Origin: Ascidia mentula
Lineage: Eukaryota > Chordata > Ascidiacea > Phlebobranchia > Ascidiidae
DNA length: 64,000 bases
Reading direction: 5' to 3'
Assembly (NCBI GenBank): GCA_947561715.1
Contig: OX387201.1
Coordinates: forward strand, 2,808,001-2,872,000
Shown: positions 32,906-42,769 of the stretch, piece after piece
How the letters are laid out: the number at the start of each line of letters is the position of its first letter
Position numbering within the stretch: position 1 is the stretch's first letter
Program-made: the position numbers and the translations under genes
The notes under the pieces: generated by a model
Database searches by the model: none
Told to the model about the DNA's origin: nothing
Seen by the model: the letters and a program-made list of their open reading frames with translations, nothing else

Positions 32906-33571
32906 TTATTTTTGGCTATAGTATCTGTAAAAAAGCGTTGCCTCATCTTCATCTTTGACGTTGTTTGTAAACAGAAGTTGACCAGTTTCACTATCCACAT
33001 AATCCTTGTACGCAATGCTTTTGATTGGAGTGTAACCGAGGGATACAGCAGTTTTGTATGAGAACGTATTTATTGTAAGAACGGTAATCAGTTTGCAATT
33101 TTGGTTTACAATCACATTTAGCATTGACGTTGTCGTAGAATATAACCATCCTTTATTTTGTAGGTTTGGAATTACGCAACTCGGTCCAAACTCAGCGTAC
33201 ACATCGGTGTTGAACATGGAGAAAAAGTCTTCCTCAAAAAGATTATAAAACCTTGTAAGAGCTTGGCACTCTTTCGAGGGTTGAAATCCGCGTTCTTTCA
33301 AAACAAGATCCAGGTCAATTTTCGGTCGATCTCTGGTGTGTAAAGTAGCCAAGTGAATTGCCACCAGTTGATCAGGTTTTTGAAAAAATCCTATGGCCAG
33401 GTTTTGCTTTAGGGCAAGTAAACAACGCTGTTTATGGAATTGAAATGTTTCTTGAGGAGAGACTCCAGCCATTTTGTGAACTATTTCCAGATTCGTGTAA
33501 TGATCTTTGATGAACTTGAAAACAACTGAGGTATCTTTGAGAGTAAACCGTTTAGGATACAGATTAAACAT
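32906..33571 (-). CDS. GNAT N-acetyltransferase, AANAT-like, copy 12 (intact, intronless, mosaic)
   Basis: The frame encodes 221 residues from MFNLYPKRFTLKDTSVV. The frame is open for another 93 codons upstream, but that text has no counterpart in the other copies. The first 30 residues match the copy at 35918. The stretch from CLLALKQNLAIGFFQKPDQL to FSMFNTDVYAE matches the copy at 27637. The next 30 residues (FGPSCVIPNLQNKGWLYSTT and following) match neither and resemble only the relic at 22.2 kb. The end AYKDYVDSETGQLLF again matches the subfamily. This patchwork suggests gene conversion between copies. Confidence 0.82.
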   Translation of the reverse strand: MFNLYPKRFTLKDTSVVFKFIKDHYTNLEIVHKMAGVSPQETFQFHKQRCLLALKQNLAIGFFQKPDQLVAIHLATLHTRDRPKIDLDLVLKERGFQPSKECQALTRFYNLFEEDFFSMFNTDVYAEFGPSCVIPNLQNKGWLYSTTTSMLNVIVNQNCKLITVLTINTFSYKTAVSLGYTPIKSIAYKDYVDSETGQLLFTNNVKDEDEATLFYRYYSQK

Positions 33572-34224
33572 ATCTGACAGAAAGAACGAAGAACGAAACA
33601 AAACGAAAGTTTCTGAAACAAATTGGATAAGTCTGAACCGCAAAGTCGAATATTTTGCTCGATAACTGCAAGTTAATACGGATGTAGGAAATTCATCTTC
33701 TCTTGAAATTCCTAGCATTAAACTGGACTGAGCTATACAAATCAACCACCAACTAATCTGTTCCACTTGTCTATAATTTAGAAAAACAATTGTTAAAGCT
33801 GGGTTGGCGACAAGTTGACAAACAGTATACTGCCAACAAGGCATGCACATTTAATCTGTCCCAACAGAAGGTTCCAAGACGTTTTGTCGACATTAAACAT
33901 ACACCTTAGGTCAGCAAACACCTGGGCACCACGTCCAAAAACTTTTTTCTATCTTGTTACGCTTCAATGAATTTGGCAACCGAAGGGTGTCCAGGGGTTT
34001 GCAATTCTAACGAAGAGTCATACGTTTTGGATCGCAGAGTTCCAGAAATCATTTTTTTAAACAAGGACACCACATCGAGGACAAACACAAAATACCTTGT
34101 ACCCTTTTTTGTTTATTCAGTTTAAAGCCCCATTAGGTTCGCAGGCTTTGCAGGCTATTTATGTACGAAAATAAAACTTAATGCTAACAATGAACAAAAC
34201 TATACAAAATCGTAATGACAAGTA
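33572..34224. other. spacer between copies 12 and 13
   Basis: The stretch includes the upstream flank of copy 12 and a short repeat (aacttttttctatcttgtta with gcttcaatgaatttggcaac) also found near 27510 and 29920. No further gene is seen. Confidence 0.45.
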
Positions 34225-34908
34225 TTACAAACGTGAAGTCATTGAACGGTGTTCTTTGTAAAAAAGCGTTGCTTGATCATGACCTTCAATGGATGTTGTA
34301 AATAACGGACGACCGGTCTTACTGTCAACATAATCTTTATATGAAATGCTTTTGATTTCGGTATAAGATAACAAACGCGCAACGCGAATAGATTGATTGC
34401 TTATTGCCAACAGTATCTGAACTTTGCAACCAGCTTCCACAGCCAATTCTTCCACCTGCTTTGTCATATGGTGCAATAAGCCACTATGTTGATACTGAGG
34501 TAAAATGCAGCAGGGTCCGAACTCCGCGTAAACGTCTGTCTTAAATTGAAGGAAAAAATCTTCTTCAAAATGATCGTAAAATCTTGTCAGGGCCTGGCAC
34601 CTTTCGGAAGGTTTGAAGCCGCACTTTTTTAGATCTTGAACAATTGGAATTTCCGGATAGTTTTTGCGGTGAATTGTTCCCAAGGTTAGCGCCACCAAAT
34701 CGCCATTTTTTTCTGTAAATCCAACAGCTATGTTCTGCTTCAGGGCGAGCAAAGTACGATGTTTATGAAACTGGAATGTTTCTTCCGGGGATACTTCAGC
34801 CATTTTATGAACATTTTCTAGGTTTGTGTAATGTTCTTTAACAAACTTTAGGATGGCAACTTGATCTTTCAGGTAAAATCTTTTCATAACTATATTCTTC
34901 ATACCCAT
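34225..34908 (-). CDS. GNAT N-acetyltransferase, AANAT-like, copy 13 (intact, intronless)
   Basis: The frame encodes 227 residues from MGMKNIVMKRFYLKDQVAIL. It is the only intact member of its subfamily; the relics at 20264 and 31579 are its nearest relatives. Blocks are ENVHKMAEVSPEETFQFHKH, VALTLGTIHRKNYPEI, FKPSERCQALTRFYDHFEED, YAEFGPCCILPQYQHSGLLH and SYKDYVDSKTGRPLF, ending with ATLFYKEHRSM. The acetyl-CoA loop reads Q-H-S-G-L-L. The sequence distance from the other copies suggests an older split than those inside the block duplications. Confidence 0.82.
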   Translation of the reverse strand: MGMKNIVMKRFYLKDQVAILKFVKEHYTNLENVHKMAEVSPEETFQFHKHRTLLALKQNIAVGFTEKNGDLVALTLGTIHRKNYPEIPIVQDLKKCGFKPSERCQALTRFYDHFEEDFFLQFKTDVYAEFGPCCILPQYQHSGLLHHMTKQVEELAVEAGCKVQILLAISNQSIRVARLLSYTEIKSISYKDYVDSKTGRPLFTTSIEGHDQATLFYKEHRSMTSRL

Positions 34909-34999
34909 AAAAAATGTGCTTTTTCTCGTAGTTTTAATTTAATTGCTACAATATAAGTATTTGAATAGATTATAATTTTTATACTTTTATGATGTAGCT

Positions 35000-35640
35000 T
35001 CGTATAACTAACTAACGATTTGCCCTAAATACAAGAGCAGTAACTTCAATCAGCTAAACTTTTCAAAAGAGCATCTACTTTATTCTACCATCTACTAGTA
35101 GGCTACTATTACAACTGCATAAAGTTACAATATTAAGTTACAAACACGCAGTTAGCAATAAGGCGCAGACGATCTCAGTCTCAGCAGCTGGGCTAAAGTG
35201 TTTTTGTCCCCTGTAAACTAACACCGCTGCTGACTATTCGCTGGACATGACGTCAGCGAACGCCGAAAAAGGGCAGCTGTTGACACAGCATGGCTTTTGT
35301 TTACCCTCCCTTTTCGTGTTTTTCTGGCGCAGTACTTACAACTTTTGCTTAAAAATATATTTGCACTATTTGTACCATGCAGCATTGGACCTATTAATTA
35401 ACTTGACAGGATGAATTGCTTTGTATGGAAATGCGACACATGAGTTTCCAAGGGACTTTGGGCATAAGGGTGAAAGTAGTTAAATATTTACAAGTGCATT
35501 TTCGCGAGAAGAAATTATTTGTCGCCATGATCAACTCTTCGCCAAGCATTGCTGTCGAAGAAAAGCCAGCTGTTGATATAGCACGGCTTTGTTTACCATC
35601 TCCAACAAAACTAAACACGAAAAGACTTCAAGACCTTTAG
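35000..35640 (+). repeat. duplicated flank (partner at about 37150-37540)
   Basis: The text agagcatctactttattcta, the stretch around cagcagctgggctaaagtgt and the motif gacatgacgtcagcg recur in the same order near 37150-37540. Related shorter copies of the cagcagctggg... segment lie near 37069 and 38027, giving four copies of a unit of about 80 bp. Confidence 0.75.
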
Positions 35641-35917
35641 TCATCAAAGTAAAATTATACCATTCTAGCTGCTGGATGCAAAGTTGCTTGTCGGTTACAA
35701 AAACTACCCGCGTTGACAAGGTGCTGGATATGGTGTTGGGGACGTTTTACACGCATGGAATGGGCCAATGCGTTTTAATAATGCAGTGACTGCATCTAAA
35801 CACAGCATTTAAATCAGTGTAAATGTCCATATTTTGCAAACAATGCATAAACAGGCGTGAAAAGGGTGAGCTGTGTACAACATCAATTTTTTATGCTTAT
35901 TGTCGAGATTCAACGTG

Positions 35918-36583
35918 TTATTTTTGGCGACAATCTTTGTACAAAAGCGTTGCCTCGTCTTCATCTTTGACGTTGTTTGTAAACATAAGTTGACCAGTTT
36001 CACTATCCACATAATCCTTGTACGCAATGCTTTTGATTGGAGTGTAACCGAGGGATAAAGCAGTTTTGCATGAGAACGTATTTATTGCAAGAGTGGTCAA
36101 AAATTGACAATTCTGGCTGACGATCAATTGCTCTAAGGAAGAAGAAGTTAGATGTAGAATTCCTTTATTTTGTGACTCAGGAATTACGCAGCAGGGTCCA
36201 ATCTCAGCGTACACATCGGTGTTGAAGTTGGAGAAAAAGTCTTCCTCAAAAAGATTATAAAACCTTGTAAGAGCTTGGCACTCTTTCGAGGGTTGAAATC
36301 CACGTTCTTTTAAAACAAGATCCAGGTCAATTTTTGGACGGTCTCTGGTGTGTAACGTAGCCAAGTGAATTGCCACCAACTGATCTGTTTTTTTAAAAAA
36401 ACCTATTGCAAGGTTTTGCTTCAGGGCAAGTAAACAACGAAGTTTATGGAACTGATATGTTTCTTGAGGAGAGACTCCAGCCATTTTGTGAACTATTTCC
36501 AGATTTGTGTAATGATCTTTGATGAACTTGAGAACAACTGAGGTATCTTTGAGAGTAAATCGTTTAGGATACAGATTAAACAT
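35918..36583 (-). CDS. GNAT N-acetyltransferase, AANAT-like, copy 14 (intact, intronless)
   Basis: The frame encodes 221 residues from MFNLYPKRFTLKDTSVV; ten more codons are open upstream. It keeps EIVHKMAGVSPQETYQFHKL, FQPSKECQALTRFYNLFEED, YAEIGPCCVIPESQNKGILH and AYKDYVDSETGQLMF, ending DEATLLYKDCRQK. The N-terminus matches the copy at 32906, and the acetyl-CoA loop matches the copy at 24369 instead. It is the last intact member of the array. A fragment of its first 40 codons is repeated at 37714. Confidence 0.82.
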   Translation of the reverse strand: MFNLYPKRFTLKDTSVVLKFIKDHYTNLEIVHKMAGVSPQETYQFHKLRCLLALKQNLAIGFFKKTDQLVAIHLATLHTRDRPKIDLDLVLKERGFQPSKECQALTRFYNLFEEDFFSNFNTDVYAEIGPCCVIPESQNKGILHLTSSSLEQLIVSQNCQFLTTLAINTFSCKTALSLGYTPIKSIAYKDYVDSETGQLMFTNNVKDEDEATLLYKDCRQK

Positions 36584-37713
36584 ATCTGACAGAAAGAACG
36601 AACAACAAAACAAAAGGATAGTTTCTGAAACAAATTGGATGCAGAATTTGGTGTATTAAAAAGAATGACAAAAAGTTTATTTTATTAAAAGTCAATTATT
36701 ATGCTAGATAACTGTAAGTCAATACAGGTGTAGGAAATTTGTCTTCTCTTCAAGTTAAATCAAACTCCCAGTAGCTTTGGTTTTCTTACCAACAACATTG
36801 TGCGCAACCTCATGCGTAACTTTTTACTACACCACAAGTTGTACTGCATAACTGATTTCCGAAACCTTCTAACATGTTTGCCTCATCCGCTTTATTTCAA
36901 ACATAAAAACACTAAAAAGAAACAACACAAAGATGCGTCACAACGCAAGCAACATATGATAGAGTCCTTCAAAAATCTCCGATAGTATTAGATAGTACCA
37001 AACGGACCTCGCGCACATAACAGACTTGTAGTATTAGAAGGTACTGCAAGGCACAGACATCCGGACATCAGCAGCTGGGCTGTTACGTGTTTTTCCATCG
37101 AATACCAGCACCGCTGCTGGCTATCTCCTGGTCATAACGCGGCTGGCTATCAAAGAAATCCATCAGCTAAAATTTTTAGAAGAGCATCTACTTTATTCTA
37201 CCATCTACTAGTACTATTACAATTGCATAAAGTTGCTTATATAATATACAACTGCATAAACAATATTAAGTTGCAAACACACAGTTAGCAACAAAACTTC
37301 TCTGACAACAAGGCGCAGATAGTTAGTCTCAGCAGCTGGGCTAAAGTGTTTTTGACCACTGTAAACTAACACCGCCGCTAGCTATTTGCTGGACATGACG
37401 TCAGCGACTGCTTCGACCATCTCTTGTCGTGTTTTTCTGACGCAGCACTTACAACTTCTGCGTAAAAATATATTTGCTCTATTTGTACCATGCAGCCTTG
37501 GACTAGTACGTATGAATTAACTTGACAGGATGAATTGCTATGTAAACATAACACAAAAAAATACATTGTTTCGCAGACTTTGCAAAAATCTCCGATAGTA
37601 TCAGATGGTACCAAGCGGACCTCGCGCACATGGCGGACCTGTAATAATACAAGAGCATTTTACAAATAGCTTACATCGGCTATGGCTCTAAGACTAGCAT
37701 CTACTTCTTTATG

Positions 37714-37838
37714 TTGCTTGAGGAGAGACTGCAGCCATTTTGTGAACTATTTTTAGTTTTTGTGTAATTATCCTTGATGAACTTGAGAACAACTGAGGTA
37801 TCTTTGAGAGTAAATCGTTTAGGGTACAGATTAAACAT
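37714..37838 (-). pseudogene. N-terminal fragment of a GNAT acetyltransferase copy
   Basis: The minus strand starts MFNLYPKRFTLKDTSVVLKF as in the copy at 35918. It goes out of frame within the next codons and ends after the text for the SSQNGCSLSSS-like shifted reading of the conserved VHKMAGVSPQ block. Its upstream flank (after 37838) also matches the flank of that copy. It marks the far edge of the array. Confidence 0.8.
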
Positions 37839-38229
37839 ATCTAGCCCGAAAGAGCGAAGAACAAAACAAAAGGAGTTTTCTGAAACAAATTCAATGTAGA
37901 ATTTGGCCTATCAAAGACTGACAAAAAGTTCATTTATTAAGTCAAATGTTATACCCGATAACTGCGAGTCAATACAGATATAGGAAATTCGTCTCCTCTT
38001 TAAAGTTAAATCAGACATCTGGCCATCAGCAGCTGGGATGTAATGTGTTTGTCCATTGTAGACCAAAACCGCTGCTAGCTTTCTCCTGGTCATATCGCTG
38101 CTGGCCATCATCCGGGTAAAGGAATTAAAGTAATCATGCACAGCGGCACTTGCGTTACAAAACCGTAGACTCCCATATTATGTATACAAGGAAAAGTATA
38201 GCGCGGCGTGAAGTAAGTATTAGGTAAAC

Positions 38230-38630
38230 TGTATGATCTGGTGCGGAAACTTACTTAATGTTCTTAAAATGTGTGTTACTCCAAATACTTCAGCACAAAG
38301 TAGAGGTCATGATCACACCAAAGATTACCGAGTTGACGTTTGCGTGTCGATGGGCTTTGCTTTGGCCAGCACGGCCGGGTGGCCACCTTTCGTTACATGC
38401 AGCTTGTCGCAACCCATCACCTCCCAGTACGACTTGCTGCGATTATACGACAGACGGTGATTCTCCGTGAGGAAATCACCTTTACATGGGCGCCTGACTC
38501 GATAACCTTTATGGTTTTATCGGTGCCCATGCCATTTCATTTCTCTGTATATTGTTCTTATGCGTAGTTGCTTTTTTCGCAAAATAAACATGATTTGATT
38601 TAGATTTGATTTGAGTACGTGAATATAACG
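38230..38630 (+). mobile_element. possible 3' end of a non-LTR retrotransposon or SINE
   Basis: A stretch more GC-rich than its surroundings is followed by an A-rich text with AATAAACA and a short tail of the form tgatttgatttagatttgat. Tails of tgatttg-type repeats are typical of L2/CR1-like LINEs and of the SINEs they mobilise. Three overlapping short frames here have no recognisable domain. I saw no target-site duplication, so the call is weak. Confidence 0.3.
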
Positions 38631-38654
38631 TCACTATACGAAGTATATTGGATC

Positions 38655-38830
38655 TGATTAGACCAAGGCCGCGAGTTCAAACCTCACCGGGAACTTGATT
38701 TTTTAAATCATCAGAAAAGAGTTACAGATTACCTGTAAACCGAATGATCTCGATGCGATAGCTGTGATCGTCTATAAAACGACCTGCGCAGTGAGGCGAT
38801 CCAGCCAATCGTGCCATTGCATGAAACAGT
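38655..38830 (+). mobile_element. SINE-like element with tRNA B box and shared body
   Basis: A B-box-like gcgagttcaaacctcacc is followed by a body containing aaccgaatgatctcgatgcg and acctgcgcagtgaggcgatc. The body recurs in reverse complement near 26205-26285 and 30170-30250, and in part near 42420. This suggests a dispersed short element. I did not find its full ends. Confidence 0.45.
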
Positions 38831-39895
38831 ACTGCGTTATAAGAAGCAAAGAGTGATAATAAATGAAAGGCACTTACCTCTTTCTTATAACATTTCTCGG
38901 GTAAGAACAATTTGTACGGCAATTAAGGCACGATAGCAACAAAAATACAGATACGTTTATCACGCAGCTACAGGTCTAAAGCAACATCACTTTATACGCT
39001 TCAACGCCAGTTTTAGCGTTTAGACACCGTATCTCCACAATAAATTTCGAAAAAAGTGACCTAACGTCAGTGCTCCACTGCGGTTTTTTTACCACGCTGA
39101 AATCTCGGTCAGGGTTTTCCATTTCGAAAATATTAAACGTCCATATTTCCGAAAAGACGCAACGCATTTTAAAAACTTGGTATTTATAAATTCACACTGA
39201 ATACATTTCCAACCCAAAATGACTGCAGGGTCACTTTAAAAACAATTGTAAACGAGTGTCAAGCGATTTTACGAAACAAACAAAAATAGTATGACGTGTT
39301 TAATGCACTACCTCGTAAAATGGCAAAGTCATCCGCGTTAAAGTTTTTTAATAATTACTTTTTGGACAATGATAGTTATGTTTTATGTTGACTTATTTTG
39401 TATTTATATGTTGAAGTTTTTCAAAATTACACATGTGCGCCCCCAGTTTGTTTCTTTTGTGTGAAAACTGTTTTTTTTTCCAGAAAGTAGAAACCTGTCA
39501 ATAAAAATATAATCCCACCACTGGTGTGAAAAGGCCTTAAAAATTTATTCAGAAAAATACTGTGTCGTTTTATTACCACGAGAAACGAAGAGTACAAACG
39601 ACAGTTTAAAGTAATTATATACGCAGTTTGGACAAATTATCAAACAAAACATATAAAAATTCCCAACAACATTCATATATTACTTTTACGTGACCTGACA
39701 TCACAAATGAGGCATTGGTGCTGGAACAACACAATATTAAGTACTGCTTTTGAGGCATTTATCAACAGAAGGGTCCTACTATCTAAAAAAAATTCACTTG
39801 CAGTACACCAATTATATTAGTGGCACTTCAGTATCAGTACTTTATTAAAATAATAAAACAATGTCATCTACGTATCACAACAACAAAAGTAAATG

Positions 39896-40558
39896 CTATT
39901 TGACTTTCTTGTCAACAAGTTCAAAATCTTCATTTTTCATTACATATCTTTGAAACATCATGTAGGTCACACCAGCTGTCAGAATGGCAGCCTACAAAAA
40001 ATTATAATTTAAAGATAAAAATATAAAATATTGCATGTGCAAAACCATGAAACATGATTTCTAGGTCAGTGATGTTTGTTTTGCAAACTTTATGAATAGT
40101 TTCTTGGGTTTAGTATAAAAAACAGGTATTAGGTAAACATGAATTAATGTACAAGACAAACTTTAAATTGACAAAAAGCAAACTTACAAATGATCCCTGT
40201 GCTGCCAATCGCAAGTTGATCAAATATAAAGAAAGTCTTCTATCACGGTGGCGCAAACCATAAAATCCATAGGCAGCGATTCCAGTACACGCAGTGAAGC
40301 CTATGGTAACATGTATTGTATAAACTTGTGTTTAGTAAAGTGATTGTTTTTTTATTATTACAAATGATGAAGCAAGAAAAAGCTCTCGAAAGCTTGTACC
40401 AATTAAGTTTTTAAGCAGTTAGTCTGTCACAAATAGAGGAAGTTATTTACAGGAAAGTTAGTTTTTATTGCAAGTTACATTGTAATTTTACCTCCATAAA
40501 ACAAAGGCTTGCGTTTGACTTCATTCCAAGCGCGGGTAAAGTAAGATTTGTCAGACAT
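39896..40558 (-). CDS. HIG1 domain family protein (HIGD1-like), 3 exons
   Basis: Three exons, 40558-40492, 40300-40188 and 39991-39896, join in phase with GT-AG borders to give 91 residues, close to the 93 of human HIGD1A. The protein starts MSDKSYFTRAWNEVKRKPLF. It has a first hydrophobic segment (GGFTACTGIAAYGFYGLRHR), the conserved HIG1 turn with LYLINLRLAAQGSF, and a second membrane segment (AAILTAGVTYMMFQRYVM). HIG1 proteins are small inner mitochondrial membrane proteins that associate with respiratory complexes III and IV and help cells in low oxygen. The order of basic loop, MR/LR-x-x-AQG motif and second helix supports the call. It is the last of four consecutive minus-strand genes and shows no operon-like spacing. 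Confidence 0.85.
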
Positions 40559-41549
40559 TGTGTTCCAGTTGACAGGTGAACAAGAATAAAACACTGTTAC
40601 AGTACACAAAAACTTAAATCTGCAAGCTGTTGACCACTATAGAGAAGCATAACATAATGTATAAACACCAAATGTCCTATTGTATTCTGTATCTTATAAT
40701 GTACAAATGTCCACCAAATTCCTAGCAATACTAATTTAAAGTATTTATTGATTCATACCTCACTTGCAAATAATGCCCAGAAAATCAACTTAAGTACGTA
40801 AAGCACAAGACCACCTTGGCTTTATAATCCTGGCCTACGTGATGTACAGCAATGCTACAATGACCATTCGCACGCGGGACGGTTGCGTAATACAACGGGT
40901 GTGAGGTCACGTCTCCCTGCGTTTCTCCATTCATCAGAACAGCTGATCGTGACGTCACGGTGTTTTTTTGGAAGAAAAGAACAACAACAACAAACTTTTG
41001 AAGACTCGTAATGTTTTGAATAGGAACCTTAATTCTGCAGACTGAACAAAGCTAGCAACGTACATTTTGAAGTTTTGCAAGTGATATGTAAGCCTTCCTT
41101 CAATTTACGTGTTTTTTAACATTAATAAGATATATATATCCTCACAACTTATTTGACCACAAATTCCTTCGGATATTTTTAGATAATTTTTCTAAACTAA
41201 AATAAAAATTTATTTTCAAATAAACTGTGGTTTATTTAATCTTTAGACTTGGAGCCATTGGGTCATATGACTATTTGTGTGAGTAAAATTCCCAACTGCT
41301 ATAGCTACTAACAATTACATTGCGACTCGGGTGGCGCGTACAACTTGGGCACGCATCCCCTGCTGTGCACCTCTAGCTTTAATTACCATCTGCAAAAGCT
41401 CAACAAACTAATTAGGCAACTTTTTTTATTTCGCACAAAGACGAATGTTATGTTTTAAGCCATAGATAGAATCTATGGGCTCCTTCAACAGATGTACAAG
41501 TTATTTTTTACCAAAATGTCTGCTTTGCAACACAAATTTCTAAAATCGG
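40559..41549. other. intergenic stretch, nothing supported
   Basis: This is the upstream region of the HIG1-domain gene and the 3' flank of the small cysteine-rich gene. It contains one TGACGTCA palindrome at 40950 within 400 bp of the HIG1 start codon. I see no other gene. Confidence 0.4.
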
Positions 41550-41964
41550 TCAAAAATTGTCAACGCAGAAGAAGAACTCTTTTTTGCACATGCAGGCGAA
41601 ACCGAGAAACCTGCGTCGATATGCAAATTGGCATTTCTTGTTCACTGGACACTTCGTTGGGCAATGAGGATTAACGTCCGGTGTTGTTCCTGTGCAAAAG
41701 TACATTGTTACTAATTAACTATAATTTGGTGAAAGTTTAACGCAATCTTCTTACCGCCGTTTTACATTTCAACAGTGGATATTGCGCCTATCAGCTATTG
41801 TCCACAATACCTGTGTTCCCGGTGTTCGAATTGTTGTCACCCAGGAAGGTCCTTAGCAACAGAAACTGCGAGATAAGGTTGTTGAGATACTGTGCTTCCG
41901 TCTTCCCACAGTAACTACTGAACAGTAGAAGTGTAACTAACAAAAACTTGAGCGTCTTGTCCAT
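41550..41964 (-). CDS. small secreted six-cysteine protein (2 exons, EGF-like spacing)
   Basis: Exon 1 (41964-41811) starts with a strong signal peptide (LKFLLVTLLLFSSYCGKTEA) followed by a short helix-like segment. Exon 2 (41689-41550) follows the acceptor CTTTTGCACAG, joins in phase and ends at a TGA. The product is 97 residues. The C-terminal part holds six cysteines spaced C-x3-C-x5-C-x12-C-x1-C-x6-C. The C-x-C with aromatic residues before and after it (GFACMCKKEFFFC) recalls a compact EGF-like module, though the first and last gaps are short. It could equally be a toxin-like or antimicrobial peptide. I do not recognise the gene. It is secreted by inference from the signal peptide and lacks a membrane anchor. 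Confidence 0.65.
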
Positions 41965-42769
41965 GTCTTAGCCTTGGTGATAATACCTGCACACCAAAGT
42001 GAGAGTGCTTCTGCAACAGCAAATAAAGCCACGTATTTTGCGCCAGTGTTCAACTTAAATTGCCACTATGAGCTGTAGAAATTGCCATGTCCGTCTCTTT
42101 ATACGTCTAGCTAACTACTGAAGAACGTTAATTGTCATTTGGTGAACGACCTTAAGCTTTATTCGAAATACTTTTATTGCTACGGCGAGGAAACAGCGCT
42201 TTAACTTGCTGCGATTTGCCCCACGGCAATGTTGTGACTTTGCTGTTAGAGCGTGAGCTGTTAAAAGAATCATTTAGCCTGTGCAGATGCTCGTGATACC
42301 TTTAATGGTCGTAAAATTCTTCTTTAGCGGTAATGGCATGGCAAGTTTCTTGAACGAGAATCTGTGAGTCCCGGCGGGCTACGAACAGAAAACTTGCGCT
42401 GTTGCAGGCAGCTGGTAAAATTATCGTATCGAGATTTTAGGTTTCAAGAAACATTCACGCTGCTTTTGGATTTGTATTCAGGGAAAAGCGCAGCATTCAG
42501 TATAATTTACTCGTAATAACTTATATTTAAAGTCCATCAAAATCAAAGCTATCCCCATTCTTAAATTTACAAAAATGTTTAGATAATAACAACATAGTTT
42601 TTTAAAGTTTGGCGTTTTGCACTCAAAAAGTTTTGATAAAATATGTCACGGATACATTGTATGTTATTTAGCTTGATCTGAGTTCATACAATTACCGCGA
42701 CCAAACACAATTATTTATTAACAAAGAAACGTTGGATAACACCAATTGCAAGCAAGCTGTGCATATTTG
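41965..42769. other. intergenic stretch with a SINE-like scrap
   Basis: No gene is seen. Near 42420-42455 the text ttatcgtatcgagattttag resembles the body of the dispersed SINE-like element at 38.7 kb. The region is the upstream flank of the small cysteine-rich gene and the 3' flank of the dehydratase. Confidence 0.4.

Larger units (their letters stand above)
30272..33155 (+). repeat. segmental duplication block B (partner at 18993-21805)
   Basis: Same order and strands as block A: an intact plus-strand copy, a decayed minus-strand copy, then a minus-strand copy that is intact here but split in block A. The spacers align throughout apart from indels. Confidence 0.85.

Noticed and set aside
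33572-33850. 93-codon N-terminal extension of acetyltransferase copy 12
   Set aside because: No other copy has it, and the conserved start MFNL lies at 33571; the extension is open by chance.
38233-38567. Three overlapping plus-strand frames
   Set aside because: No recognisable domain in any frame. The stretch is better explained as a retroelement tail or neutral sequence.
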